Assembly (NCBI GenBank): GCA_938033875.1
Contig: CALHKG010000013.1
Location: forward strand, 124,001-188,000
Reading direction: 5' to 3'
DNA length: 64,000 nucleotides
DNA from: an uncultured Candidatus Saccharibacteria bacterium
GTDB taxonomy: Bacteria; Patescibacteriota; Saccharimonadia; Saccharimonadales; Saccharimonadaceae
In this document: positions 8,232-17,755 of the stretch, piece by piece
How the letters are laid out: the number at the start of each line of letters is the position of its first letter
Position numbering within the stretch: the stretch's first letter is position 1
Position numbers and translations under genes: made by a program
The notes under the pieces: generated by a model
What the model saw: the letters and a program-made list of their open reading frames with translations, nothing else
Told to the model about the DNA's origin: nothing
Database searches by the model: none

Positions 8232-11200
8232 ATGGGATTAATTTTTCTGATAATAGTTATTATTGTAGTAATTAAGTTAATAAAATTATTACAGAGAAAC
8301 AATAGTCAGCCGTCTAATTATTCCGAAGATTATCGGCAGGGATATTGGGATGGCGTGCGTGATGCACAAAATGGATGCGCCAAAATTGAGAATGACAACG
8401 GTCAAGTGAGGCTTATTACCGAGAATCAAAAGGCGGTTCCGCAGTTTAGTGACCTTGTGCTAATTGGTGGCGAAGAGCAAGAGCCTGACGTTGCGCCACC
8501 TACTGATGCTGTGCCGATTGAAGAAAATGTGAATATTCCTGCTAAAGAAGTGCAAATCTCTGAGCGGGTACCGTCAGTTGGCAATAAAGAGAAAGAGAAA
8601 AATCGTCAAACTACCATCAATGTAGCGCTATACACTGCGTCATTATTATTGACCGCTGGCATATTGTTATTGGCGCAAACGATTGAGCTTTCGGCACAGC
8701 TCAGGTTCAGCTTGGTGTGGCTGTTTATTTTTATTTATTATATTATTGGTCAGATATTGTATGCTCGCTTGCCAATATTGAAATCTGCGTCGACAGCACT
8801 TATTGGTACGGCCTTGGCTGCTGTGCCAATTGGCGGCTGGACTATGAATTTACTTTTAGGTATTGACCCCGCATGGTGCTGGTTTATTACTTCTGTAATT
8901 GGTGCTGTTTTGTGTGTTGATGCTACAGTGAGATTGAATAGTAAACCTCTTGCTTATGTATCGCTACTATCGATGTTTACGATGACGACTAGTTTGCCGG
9001 CTGTTGTGCATGCGCAGCTGGTCTGGTATTACGTTGTAATGCTGCTATTTGGATGTTTGATGACTGTGGCTGCATATTTTTCTAGTCGCTTTCCTCGTCA
9101 GTTCGTCGAACCGTTAAACGCTGTAAATCCGTTTATCGTGCCGATGACGATGTTTATCGCGCTTAGCTCGTCGGCATATATGGGTACATTAGATATTAGT
9201 GTACTGTTATTTGCTAGCGTTGCATATTACTTTACGGTTGCTCTTGTTGAGAAGTCTAAAAAGATGCGTACTTATGAATTGACAATAGCTCGCTTATTGT
9301 TAATGGTGATGGCTACTAGTTTCGCAATGTATTTATCTGACGATAATCAGTTGGTCGTAAGTGCTATTCTAGGGTTGGTGGCACTTGGAAATATAATCTG
9401 GTCCGCTACATCAATGTACCTTCAGAAACAGTACGATAGACATCATGAAATAGTATTGTGGGCTAGTTTTGTTGTATCATTAAGTACTCTGTTTGGCGTG
9501 ATCGGCTCTGGAGATTCGCTACGAATGATGGTTGCCTTTACCTTTATTAGTGTTATTTCAGCGATTAGTCTTGCAATCCTTTTTTTGTTACGTCGTGTTC
9601 GCTTCGGTGTTATGGTTGTGATATCTGGGATTCTATTGGTGCCGATTGGTATAACACTATTCAATATCGATATAGCTATAGCACCACGCGTACAGTATCT
9701 AATTTTTCTATTCATGACGTCACTGCCAGTTATTTGCCGATTGCTAATTTTGAAGCGTCCGAATATTAGTAAAAGTCAGGCTGCTTTAGTATATGGCGCT
9801 GCGTCAACTTGGCTATTAATGGCAATGTTTACTTCAGCGATGATAGCCACTTATGCGACAGAGGAAGCTCTGATGTGTCTATCGGGCGCGATAGCTATCG
9901 GCGCTGGCATTATGAGTGTGGCTGTATGGCGCGAAAAAGTTTATGAGTTTATAGTTGGAGTCCATACCTCTTTAATGTTGTCAGTATTTTTGCTAGCTTT
10001 AGGTTTTGCAGTGTCTAGTGAAAACGTCTCTATTTTAATGGCGTGGATAAATGTGTCGTCGCTATTAATAGTAGAATGGCTTTATCGTCGTCATGGTAAC
10101 ACGGTTATCAAAAACCATGAGTTATTGTTGCATTCTATTATTGGTGTGGCTGTGCTTATTGTATTGTCGTCAATTCATCCGATAGTTTGGTTGCCGCTAG
10201 TGGTGTTACTATATTATGCATTTTACCGATGTCGTAGAGAGGTTTATTTGGGTGGTGCATATTTTATGACAATCATCTTTGTTTTATTATCCCTGCATTG
10301 GTTGAATATACCGTTTAATGACAATCTCACAATTGCTGCATGGGTGAGTCTAGTTGGTTTTGGGTCTTTGTACTGGCTGTTGCGAATGAATAGGCAATCA
10401 TCAATCATTAGCGACATGACGCTGTGCGCCGCTGTAGTTCCAGCGATAGTGCTTCCAATAATTAATCTACAGGCAACATATAATCTGTCGTTCAAGATAT
10501 TGGGGTGGCTGGCAACTGTAGTGGCTCTTTATATGGCGGTACTTGCTAAACGAGATTGGCGAATAATGATAATAGCTGCGCACCCGAGTCTAGTGTTGTT
10601 GCTTTGCCTTATAGTTCAATGGTTTACTATTCCACTCGAATTCATGTCAGTTGTTGCCCTGATTGTTTTTGCGGTATTTTACGGTCTGGCTATTGCTGCG
10701 CGAATCAGAAAGATGTCGAGTCGTTGGTATTACTCTTCATTCTATAGCGCCATCGGCTGGTCGGTAGTCTTGTTGTCTATTGCTACACCAGTTAGCACTA
10801 CTGTGGCGTCAGTGATTCTGGCGGCGCTAGTGTGGATAATTAATGGTATCGCCTTGATTCTCGAAGGTGTTCCTAAAAAGAATATTTTATATTTTGATTC
10901 AGGTGTGATCCTAATTTTGTGCGGCGTTTTATTTACTATTAAAAACCTAGCCCTACCCGTTCACGCTATCACAATACCATATTTGTGGTCAGCGGCAATT
11001 CTTTCGGGGACGGTGATGTCGTGGCGTTGGTTGGGGTATATTCATAAGTCTACGACAGTACACCTAGTGCTGGCTCTCTCTGCGCTTAGTCTGCCAACTC
11101 TCATCCTGGCGTTCGCGGGAGACAGTGTTATGGAGATATTATTCCTAATAGAGCATTCATTGATGGTTGTCGTGGGGTTGGCGCTTAACAAACGATTGAT

Positions 11201-11363
11201 TACGACCTGGGGCGCTGTATGTGTGACATTAGCTTTGATATATCTATTGTCGGGATACACTTATGTATTAGCTATTTTGGCTGGTATATCTATCATTGTA
11301 GCGGTGACAATTGTGGTAGCGAGAACGCAAAGAAGCAAAATGCAAGATATTGTAAAAAGATAG
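8232..11363 (+). CDS. Large polytopic membrane protein, unknown function
   Basis: At 1043 residues this is the largest protein in the window. It starts with one membrane helix (LIFLIIVIIVVIKLI). A soluble acidic segment of about 100 residues follows, including YSEDYRQGYWDGVRDAQNG. From about residue 125 to the end there are roughly 25-30 hydrophobic helices with very short loops and no soluble domain. No catalytic motif was found. The layout resembles the very long bacterial membrane proteins of the DUF2339 kind, but membership is not shown. It stands alone, with its own promoter and a ribosome site (AGAGGG). A transporter, flippase or envelope-organising role is possible. Confidence 0.85.
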   Translation: MGLIFLIIVIIVVIKLIKLLQRNNSQPSNYSEDYRQGYWDGVRDAQNGCAKIENDNGQVRLITENQKAVPQFSDLVLIGGEEQEPDVAPPTDAVPIEENVNIPAKEVQISERVPSVGNKEKEKNRQTTINVALYTASLLLTAGILLLAQTIELSAQLRFSLVWLFIFIYYIIGQILYARLPILKSASTALIGTALAAVPIGGWTMNLLLGIDPAWCWFITSVIGAVLCVDATVRLNSKPLAYVSLLSMFTMTTSLPAVVHAQLVWYYVVMLLFGCLMTVAAYFSSRFPRQFVEPLNAVNPFIVPMTMFIALSSSAYMGTLDISVLLFASVAYYFTVALVEKSKKMRTYELTIARLLLMVMATSFAMYLSDDNQLVVSAILGLVALGNIIWSATSMYLQKQYDRHHEIVLWASFVVSLSTLFGVIGSGDSLRMMVAFTFISVISAISLAILFLLRRVRFGVMVVISGILLVPIGITLFNIDIAIAPRVQYLIFLFMTSLPVICRLLILKRPNISKSQAALVYGAASTWLLMAMFTSAMIATYATEEALMCLSGAIAIGAGIMSVAVWREKVYEFIVGVHTSLMLSVFLLALGFAVSSENVSILMAWINVSSLLIVEWLYRRHGNTVIKNHELLLHSIIGVAVLIVLSSIHPIVWLPLVVLLYYAFYRCRREVYLGGAYFMTIIFVLLSLHWLNIPFNDNLTIAAWVSLVGFGSLYWLLRMNRQSSIISDMTLCAAVVPAIVLPIINLQATYNLSFKILGWLATVVALYMAVLAKRDWRIMIIAAHPSLVLLLCLIVQWFTIPLEFMSVVALIVFAVFYGLAIAARIRKMSSRWYYSSFYSAIGWSVVLLSIATPVSTTVASVILAALVWIINGIALILEGVPKKNILYFDSGVILILCGVLFTIKNLALPVHAITIPYLWSAAILSGTVMSWRWLGYIHKSTTVHLVLALSALSLPTLILAFAGDSVMEILFLIEHSLMVVVGLALNKRLITTWGAVCVTLALIYLLSGYTYVLAILAGISIIVAVTIVVARTQRSKMQDIVKR

Positions 11364-11385
11364 TTTTTATGCCATAATATGCCAC

Positions 11386-12781
11386 ATGAATAAAGAGGCG
11401 ACCCTTAATGCAATAGAAACAATTGAGAATCAGTCTTCTGTAGAGGACCTTCATAGTCAGTTAACGGATTTGTCGCCAAAAATTGTGACGATGTTTAATC
11501 CATCAAATCGCAAAGAAGAAGAGGAGAGGTTTCTTTCTGGGGAGGTTAGAAACCCTCAGTTTTACTATGAAAAGCTCAATTCTGCTGATTTTGACGAGGC
11601 TGCAGAAAAGATATAGGAGATTGGTAATAAGATATTAAATCATCCTAGCCTGCCGCCATCACACAGAGGTATTTACGAAGAGTTCATCGTAGATTATTCA
11701 AAGAAGACGACGCTACTTAATTATGCGCAACAGTATAACAATGCAAAATCAGAAGGGGAAAAGAAAGCTGTCGCTGAGAAGTATAGGCATCTGAATATTG
11801 AATCTTACGGCGAGCCAGACGAAGATACCTATCGTTCTCTGTTGGGCGGAAAATTAAACGCTATTCATAGCAAAAAATTGACAGGAAAAGCAGATGAGCT
11901 GCGTAAAGAGTTATTCGGTATAGTTAATTTCAAGCCTGGAATGGATATTCCAGAGAGGTTCCGTCCATCAGACGAAACAGTGGAATGGATGCATAGTGTA
12001 ACAGAGTCTTTATATGGAGGCATGCTAAGTCATATTCCTAATGAGCAAGAAGAATTTGATCCGTATGAGTTGCAGAAAATATTTACTGGTATTATCGAAG
12101 AAGAGTTCAACGGGCTTAATGATCCAAAGGGTTATGCTGGAGCAGCGGAGGGCTGGACGGTTTCTGTGGAGAAGGCTACTTCTGTTAATGTAAAATCCTC
12201 TGAGAAAAAAAATAGTTATTCCCGATAATGGTATGATGCGATCTCGCAAAAAGGTTGAGAATTTGGTAGTTCATGAAATTGGCGTTCATATGCTGAGGTC
12301 TATTACTGGTGGAGAAACTAATATACTTCCTCTGAAATATGGATTGAGCGGCTACTATGACACAGAGGAAGGGCTGGGCGTGGTGATGGAGCAGGCTTTG
12401 AGCGGAAAGTTTGCTGAACGTGGTGTTGATCACTATATTACAGCTGGACTTGCTCACTTTGATAATAAAGATTTTCGTGAAGCATTTGAGATTAAATGGC
12501 GACTGTCCCTGCTCGGCTCTGTAGATGATGAGAGTGAGGTTAGTGACGAACAGATAGTAAAGGCGAAAAAGACTGCCTTTACTCAGACTTTACGAAGCTT
12601 CCGCGGAACAAACGACATGCCTTTATTTAAGGATCTGAGCTATTATAATGGCTCGGTGGAAGTTTGGAAATATCTAGAATCCGTAAAGGGCGATGATTTA
12701 TTGCTGTCATTACTGCTTGCCGGGAAGGTGAATACTTCAGCGGACCACAGACGTGTAATACTTGAATCGAAAAGTGTGTAG
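11386..12781 (+). pseudogene. Broken DUF1704-type metallopeptidase gene
   Basis: Three fragments form one gene. The frame from 11386 meets a TAG at 11614-11616, but the same frame then stays open to 12228. A second break at the run of eight A (12205-12212) shifts the frame; removing one A joins it to 12233-12781, giving KKIVIPDNGMMRSRKK. The last part carries the gluzincin-like motif HEIGVH, LRSITGG and TEEGLG, typical of the DUF1704 family (annotated elsewhere as QEGLA-motif or tyrosine-carboxypeptidase-like). Two independent lesions argue for decay rather than sequencing error. A CATAAT box lies seven bases before the ATG. The RimB and RimK genes that usually accompany this family follow and are intact. 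Confidence 0.8.
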
Positions 12782-12833
12782 TGGGGTATTATACATTTGA
12801 TATATATCATAAATTATGCCATAATATTGACGT

Positions 12834-13340
12834 ATGAAAGAAAAAGCCATTATTGGGTCGACTGAGCTTGTGGATTTTGGCAAGCGAGCGCAAAAAGTCC
12901 CAGCTAAAATTGATACGGGCGCCGATTCCAGTGCGGTTTGGGCGAGTAATATTCGCATTGATAAAGATGGAGTGTTGAAATTTTCTTTGTTTGGTGAAGG
13001 TTCGCCCTATTATAACGGTAAAATATTTAAGAGAACTGATTATTCTGTGGCTAGCGTACGCTCTGCAATGGGTCAAAATCAGATTCGTTATCGAACGCAC
13101 TTTTGGGTAAAGCTTGGCGGGCGAAAAATTAAAATGTTGATGAATCTATCTGATCGGTCGAAGAATGAATTTCCGGTGTTAATTGGGAGACGGTCGATTT
13201 CTGGAAAATTCCTAGTGGACGTATCAAGAAAAAATATTCGCAGGAAAAAACCGTCCGTAACTGCTAGCCTTAATGAAGAAGTAAAATTGAATCCATACGA
13301 ATTTTATAAAAAATATCATCAGAAAGGTGAAGAAAAGTAA
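12834..13340 (+). CDS. RimB-like retropepsin aspartyl protease (COG4067)
   Basis: This 168-residue protein belongs to the retropepsin-fold proteases paired with RimK-type ligases. The catalytic motif is KIDTGADSSA near residue 27, and the second conserved strand is FPVLIGRRSISGKFLVDV. In known systems the protease removes or trims residues added by the ATP-grasp ligase. It abuts the ligase gene directly: its TAA overlaps the next ATG. A CATAAT-like -10 lies eight bases before the start with no ribosome site, so a leaderless or near-leaderless message is likely. Confidence 0.85.
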   Translation: MKEKAIIGSTELVDFGKRAQKVPAKIDTGADSSAVWASNIRIDKDGVLKFSLFGEGSPYYNGKIFKRTDYSVASVRSAMGQNQIRYRTHFWVKLGGRKIKMLMNLSDRSKNEFPVLIGRRSISGKFLVDVSRKNIRRKKPSVTASLNEEVKLNPYEFYKKYHQKGEEK

Positions 13341-14257
13341 TGCGAATTGCAATCTTATCCAACGGCAACATTAATTATTCAACTCTTCGCCTAAAAGAAG
13401 AAGCTGAAAAGCGCGGTCATCAAGTTAAAGTTATTAAGTATAAAAACTGTTACGTTTCAATTGACGAGAAGCACCCGACGGTTATTTACAAGGGTAAGGA
13501 GATTGGTGAATTTGACGTAGTAATTCCGCGAATCGCGAGCCATATGACAAAGTATGGAACAGCGGTTTTGCGTCAATTGGAGATGATGTATCCGAAGGCG
13601 TTTTTCATGAATCGCTCGATTGCGATTACTAGGGCGCGGGATAAATTGCGTTCAACGCAGTTATTAGTTAAAGCGGGCGTGTCGATTCCGAAGACGGTCT
13701 TTTCTCGAAACGCGACTGACATTGATTCGCTCATTGAAGAGATTGGTGGTATGCCGGCGATTATTAAGTTGGCGCGTGGTACGCACGGAAATGGTGTGGT
13801 TCTGGCGGAAACTAAAAAGGCTGCCAAGTCGGTTCTGCAGGCGTTCTATTTGACTAACTCGGACGGCACGAACGTGCTGCTTCAGGAGTTTATTAGAGAG
13901 TCGGCCGGCGTTGATATTCGTGCGTTTGTGGTTGGCAGTCAAGTGGTGGCTAGTATGAAGCGTCAGAGTTTGGACGATGATTTCCGCAGTAATTTGCACA
14001 AGGGCGGCGAAGGAACCAGTATAAAATTGACAGATTCTGAGCGTAAAATGTGCGTGAAAGCCGCTAAGGCAATGGGATTAACGGTTGCTGGAGTCGACTT
14101 CATGAGATCAAGCCGTGGAGCTTTGGTGCTGGAGGTTAATGCTAGTCCGGGATTTGGAATTGAGAAAATTACTCGCCGAAATGTGGCTGGAAAGATAATC
14201 GAATACATTGATCGAAACGCCAAGCGTGGCAATAAAAAAGATAAAATCGGCGCTTAA
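13340..14257 (+). CDS. rimK: RimK-family ATP-grasp ligase
   Basis: The 305-residue protein is a RimK-type ATP-dependent carboxylate-amine ligase, the family that adds glutamates to ribosomal protein S6 or builds similar peptide tags. Seen in it: an N-terminal pre-ATP-grasp domain (MRIAILSNGNINYSTLRLKE), NRSIAITRARDKLRSTQLL, the ATP-binding PAIIKLARGTHGNGVVL, DIRAFVVG, and the metal site VLEVNASPGFGIEK. The start overlaps the protease gene (TAATG) with AAAGGTG upstream, so the two are translationally coupled. The substrate in this organism is unknown. Confidence 0.9.
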   Translation: MRIAILSNGNINYSTLRLKEEAEKRGHQVKVIKYKNCYVSIDEKHPTVIYKGKEIGEFDVVIPRIASHMTKYGTAVLRQLEMMYPKAFFMNRSIAITRARDKLRSTQLLVKAGVSIPKTVFSRNATDIDSLIEEIGGMPAIIKLARGTHGNGVVLAETKKAAKSVLQAFYLTNSDGTNVLLQEFIRESAGVDIRAFVVGSQVVASMKRQSLDDDFRSNLHKGGEGTSIKLTDSERKMCVKAAKAMGLTVAGVDFMRSSRGALVLEVNASPGFGIEKITRRNVAGKIIEYIDRNAKRGNKKDKIGA

Positions 14258-14281
14258 GCATAAACTTGTTATAATAGGTTT

Positions 14282-14773
14282 ATGGACGAGCCTCGTCACT
14301 CGACAGTAACTCAAACTGTCATCAAATGGATATTTATCTGCGGTATGCTGATGGTTATTGGTGGGGCAATTTTCTATGCTTTTCGAACAGTTTCGCCAAA
14401 AACGGAAATGATTTACCTGAATAAGACGATGCTTCGGGCGGAAATTGCTAATGACGAAGAATCGCAGCGGAAAGGTTTGTCCGGAAGGTTGGGAATTGAT
14501 GAGAATTATGCCATGCTATTTGTCTTTGACCATAACGATCGTCATAAAATGTGGATGAAAGATATGAAGTTTTCGGTTGATATGATTTGGATCAATGATA
14601 AAAAGCGCGTTGTCTATGTAAAGCATAACGTCAAGCCGGACGCTGAGCCGCATGAAAAATATGCGCCACCGGTTCCTGCAAAGTATGTGTTGGAGGTGAA
14701 GGCGGGAGTTGCTAAGCAGGCGAGTGCTATAGTTGGGTCACAGGTAAAATTTGATTTGGAGGAGGATAAATGA
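14282..14773 (+). CDS. DUF192 family protein, membrane-anchored
   Basis: One N-terminal membrane helix (about residues 14-32) is followed by a DUF192 domain. Recognisable parts are ANDEESQRKGLSGR, MLFVFDHNDRHKMWMKDM, FSVDMIWI and YVLEVKAG. The family is small and exported, with no proven function. TATAAT (14270-14275) is six bases before the ATG, so the message should be leaderless. The 3' end overlaps the next gene by four bases (ATGA). Confidence 0.88.
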   Translation: MDEPRHSTVTQTVIKWIFICGMLMVIGGAIFYAFRTVSPKTEMIYLNKTMLRAEIANDEESQRKGLSGRLGIDENYAMLFVFDHNDRHKMWMKDMKFSVDMIWINDKKRVVYVKHNVKPDAEPHEKYAPPVPAKYVLEVKAGVAKQASAIVGSQVKFDLEEDK

Positions 14774-15249
14774 GTGTGATAATTTTATTTGGAGCAATTT
14801 TAGTAACAGTTTTTGTGGTTGCATTTGTTTCATCTCGAAGATTCGGTCCATTGGCGTTGGCGTTGGCGACGGGATTTTTACTATCAGAATGGTGGGGTAG
14901 CTGGCTGACGGGGGTGCTGGACGGCTTGAAATTGGAAACTGGTTTATTGCCAAATGGTGTAATTTCGGGATTAGTTTTAACGTTGGTTCCGTTAATTATG
15001 CTTCTTTTAAGCGGTCCGAGATATCAGAAAAAACATGAGAGAATTGTCTCGGCGGCGGGAATCGCGTTTTTGACAGCAGCGCTATTGGTGGTTCCTCTGG
15101 GAAAATATATATCACTAGACGGTCAGGCGCTGGAGCTGTATAAGATTTTCGCGAATAATTGGCGGTATGTGGCCACGTTTGGTCTGGTGTGCGGTCTAAT
15201 TGACATTTTTTCACTGCATACTGGCGGACATAAACTCACTAAGCATTGA
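14770..15249 (+). CDS. Small four-helix membrane protein
   Basis: The product has 159 residues and four predicted membrane helices: starting at residue 2, at 24-42 (with the Trp-rich LLSEWWGSWL), at about 63-82, and at 94-112. A short amphipathic tail follows. The layout loosely recalls CvpA-like proteins, but no signature was recognised. It overlaps the DUF192 gene by four bases and is preceded by GGAGGA, so the two are co-translated. Confidence 0.8.
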   Translation: MSVIILFGAILVTVFVVAFVSSRRFGPLALALATGFLLSEWWGSWLTGVLDGLKLETGLLPNGVISGLVLTLVPLIMLLLSGPRYQKKHERIVSAAGIAFLTAALLVVPLGKYISLDGQALELYKIFANNWRYVATFGLVCGLIDIFSLHTGGHKLTKH

Positions 15250-15274
15250 CCTTTATGCTGGTTTGTGCTAGGAT
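15246..15274 (+). promoter_or_regulatory. tRNA-Lys(TTT) promoter
   Basis: TTGACC (15246-15251), 17 bases, TAGGAT (15269-15274), with the start expected about 16 bases before the tRNA. Confidence 0.65.
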
Positions 15275-15296
15275 GAAGAAAGCGGATATTCCGAAT

Positions 15297-15373
15297 GGGT
15301 CCATAGCTCAGTTGGTTAGAGCACCTGCCTTTTAAGCAGGGTGTCCCGGGTTCAAGCCCCGGTGGACCCTCCA
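15297..15373 (+). tRNA. tRNA-Lys(TTT)
   Basis: A full cloverleaf: acceptor GGGTCCA/TGGACCC, anticodon arm CCTGC-CTTTTAA-GCAGG, T arm CCGGG-TTCAAGC-CCCGG, and encoded CCA (15371-15373). The discriminator base is T, unusual for lysine tRNA, and the second lysine tRNA in the window has it too. Confidence 0.95.
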
Positions 15374-15387
15374 AATTTGATGAAATC

Positions 15388-15411
15388 GACTCCCTTGGTG
15401 GAGTCTTTTTT
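15388..15411 (+). terminator. Terminator after tRNA-Lys
   Basis: Perfect six-base stem GACTCC/GGAGTC with a six-base loop and a run of six T. Confidence 0.85.
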
Positions 15412-15440
15412 GTAGCTCCAAATGTAGATATACTTTAAGT

Positions 15441-16892
15441 ATGAATAGATGGCTATTTGAGAAGTTGCATATTTCTTGGTTGGTGGCGGCGTGGTGCCTC
15501 GGTTTGACAATTGGCGTAATTTCCATCCATTACATACCGCGGTCGTTTGTGGCGAACTCATTATTTTTATTGGTCGGGCTGGCTATTTTTGTAATCGTGG
15601 CAATTTGGCGCTGGCGATTTTTCGTGATTTTAGCAATTATTTCTGGAGTTTTGGTTGGTCTTTGGCGCGGTGAAATTGGCAGAAAAGGTGTGGAGATTTA
15701 TGATTCGTTAATCGGAAAAGTTGTAATTGTCCAAGGTCAAGTTTTGGAGGATCCTGATCTCGATAAAAATAGCCAAACGGTTCTTAGATTGGGCAATTTG
15801 CAGATGAATAATGAAAAGTTGCCGGGACAAATTTGGGTGACGACGCCAGATAAAAACTCAATTAAGCGTAGTGACATTGTGAAAGTTAAAGGCAAAATGA
15901 CGGCGGGATTTGGGGCTTTTTCGGCAAGCGTATATCGGGCGAAAATTATTAGCGCCGAAAGACCCGTTCCGGGTGATGTGGCGGTGGGAGTCCGCGATTG
16001 GTTTGCGAGGCGGGTCCGTGAGCATGTTCCGGAATCAGAGTCCGCGTTGGGGCTGGGATTTTTATTGGGCTTGCGACGTGCCATGCCGACTGAATTAAGT
16101 GACAATTTGAAAATTGCCGGATTAACGCATATCGTGGTGGCGAGCGGCTATAATTTAACAATTTTAGTTCGTTTAGCGCGACAATTATTCGCTAAGCGAT
16201 CAAAATATTTAGCGATGCTCAGCGCGGCTGTTATGATAATTGGTTTTATGGCGGTGACTGGATTAAGCCCTAGTATGTCGAGGGCTGGTTTGGTGGCGGG
16301 ACTGAGTTTGGCGGCGTGGTATTATGGTCGGACAATTCATCCGTTGATCCTACTTCCTGTGTCAGCGGCAATCACGCTATTGATAAATCCGCAATTTGGT
16401 TGGGGTGATTTGGGCTGGCAATTAAGCTTTGCTTCGTTTGCGGGTGTAATTATGTTAGCGCCACTTTTACATTCTTACTTTTTTGGCAATAAAGAGCCGG
16501 GTGCGTTTCGACAGATCTTAATTGAAACTTTGTCGGCGCAAATTATGACATTGCCGCTATTAATGATGAGTTTTGGGGTTATTAGTAATGTGGCGCTAAT
16601 TGCGAATATGTTGATTTTGCCGTTTGTGCCGCTAGCGATGCTGCTGACATTTATGTCGGGTGTACTGGTTTTTGTGCCGATGATTGGCGTGTTGATTGCA
16701 ATTCCGACGACGTGGTTGCTTGGCTATATGATTCAAGTCACCAATTGGACGGCTGGATTTGAATGGGCTCAAATGGAAGTTAGTATCAATTTGTGGCAGT
16801 GTGCGGTTTTATATGTGGCGCTAATTTTGGCAATGATTTGGATGAAAAAGCAAACTAAATTAGACCTCGCTAAGATAAATATTGTGGAGTAG
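15441..16892 (+). CDS. comEC: ComEC/Rec2-type DNA uptake channel
   Basis: ComEC forms the inner-membrane channel that passes single-stranded DNA into the cell during transformation. The 483-residue protein has N-terminal helices, an OB-like soluble domain (about 90-190), then the competence domain with GLGFLLGLRRAMP, THIVVASGYNL, SPSMSRAG and GDLGWQLSFASF. The C-terminal metallo-beta-lactamase domain of longer ComEC proteins is absent. With the type IV pilus genes nearby this points to natural transformation. TATACT (15429-15434) lies six bases before the ATG, so the message is predicted leaderless. Confidence 0.93.
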   Translation: MNRWLFEKLHISWLVAAWCLGLTIGVISIHYIPRSFVANSLFLLVGLAIFVIVAIWRWRFFVILAIISGVLVGLWRGEIGRKGVEIYDSLIGKVVIVQGQVLEDPDLDKNSQTVLRLGNLQMNNEKLPGQIWVTTPDKNSIKRSDIVKVKGKMTAGFGAFSASVYRAKIISAERPVPGDVAVGVRDWFARRVREHVPESESALGLGFLLGLRRAMPTELSDNLKIAGLTHIVVASGYNLTILVRLARQLFAKRSKYLAMLSAAVMIIGFMAVTGLSPSMSRAGLVAGLSLAAWYYGRTIHPLILLPVSAAITLLINPQFGWGDLGWQLSFASFAGVIMLAPLLHSYFFGNKEPGAFRQILIETLSAQIMTLPLLMMSFGVISNVALIANMLILPFVPLAMLLTFMSGVLVFVPMIGVLIAIPTTWLLGYMIQVTNWTAGFEWAQMEVSINLWQCAVLYVALILAMIWMKKQTKLDLAKINIVE

Positions 16893-16939
16893 TGTATAAT
16901 AGTAACAGATTGAAATAGCAAATAACTTTAGGAGAAATT

Positions 16940-17656
16940 ATGTCAGGACACAGTAAATGGGCTACAACTCACCGACAAAAAGCGATTGTTGACGCTAAGC
17001 GCGGCGCGATTTTTACGAAATTGGGTAATCAAATTGCTATTGCAGCACGTGGCGGCACAGACCCAGCGCTGAACTCAAGTTTGGCGATGGCAATTGAAAA
17101 AGCTAAGGCTGCAAATATGCCTAGTGCAAACATCCAGCGAGCAATTGACCGAGTGGCGGATAAGAGCGCGGCGGCTTTGGAGGAAATTGCCTATGAAGGT
17201 TATGGTCCTGGCGGCGTGGGCGTTATTATTGAAACGGCGACAGATAATCGCAATCGAACATTGCCAGAAGTAAAAACTGCGTTGGTTAAAAATGGCGGAC
17301 GAATTGCCGATGCTGGTAGTGTGATGTTCCAATTTACGCGCAAAGGCGTCATTGCTATCGAAGGCAGCGGGGAAGATTTGTTGCTAGCGGTTTTGGACGC
17401 TGGCGCCGAAGATGCTGTCGAGGAAGACGACGAAATTATCGTGTATACGGAGTTGAAAGATTTGGCGAGCGTGCGGAATAAATTGGTTGAGCAAGGCTTG
17501 AAGGTTAAAGATGCGGAACTGCGATATATTGCCAATACGCCGATAGAAATTGCCGACATGGAAACTGCGCAGAAATTGATGAAGATGATTGATGCGTTGG
17601 ACGATTTGGATGACGTTGTGAATGTTCATACGAATGCAGATATCACGGCGGAATAA
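16940..17656 (+). CDS. yebC: YebC/PmpR-family regulator
   Basis: This 238-residue protein begins MSGHSKWATTHRQKAIVDAK, the invariant YebC head, and continues with the three-domain fold (NMPSANIQRAIDR, EGYGPGGVGVIIE, GSVMFQFTRKG). Family members are DNA-binding regulators, or help ribosomes through proline-rich stretches. It is often next to ruvC, and ruvC lies 2 kb downstream. A ribosome site (TAGGAGA) precedes the ATG, and a -10 (TATAAT) lies about 35 bases upstream. Confidence 0.96.
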   Translation: MSGHSKWATTHRQKAIVDAKRGAIFTKLGNQIAIAARGGTDPALNSSLAMAIEKAKAANMPSANIQRAIDRVADKSAAALEEIAYEGYGPGGVGVIIETATDNRNRTLPEVKTALVKNGGRIADAGSVMFQFTRKGVIAIEGSGEDLLLAVLDAGAEDAVEEDDEIIVYTELKDLASVRNKLVEQGLKVKDAELRYIANTPIEIADMETAQKLMKMIDALDDLDDVVNVHTNADITAE

Positions 17657-17671
17657 AATCATCGCTTTAAG

Positions 17672-17700
17672 AAATCGCTCCTTTTTTGGGGCGATTTTTA
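17672..17700 (+). terminator. Terminator after yebC
   Basis: Ten-base stem AAATCGCTCC/GGGGCGATTT around a T-rich loop, followed by T residues. Confidence 0.8.
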
Positions 17701-17755
17701 ATTTGACAAAAAGTACGCTAAACTAAAGATGATTAACCATAAGCAAGGAGCGAGC

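Noticed and set aside
11614..11616. Recoded TAG (or alternative genetic code) in the DUF1704 gene
   Set aside because: TAG and TGA both end normal genes in this window (for example tsaE ends in TGA and murB in TAA), and a second, independent frameshift lies downstream, so decay is the better reading.
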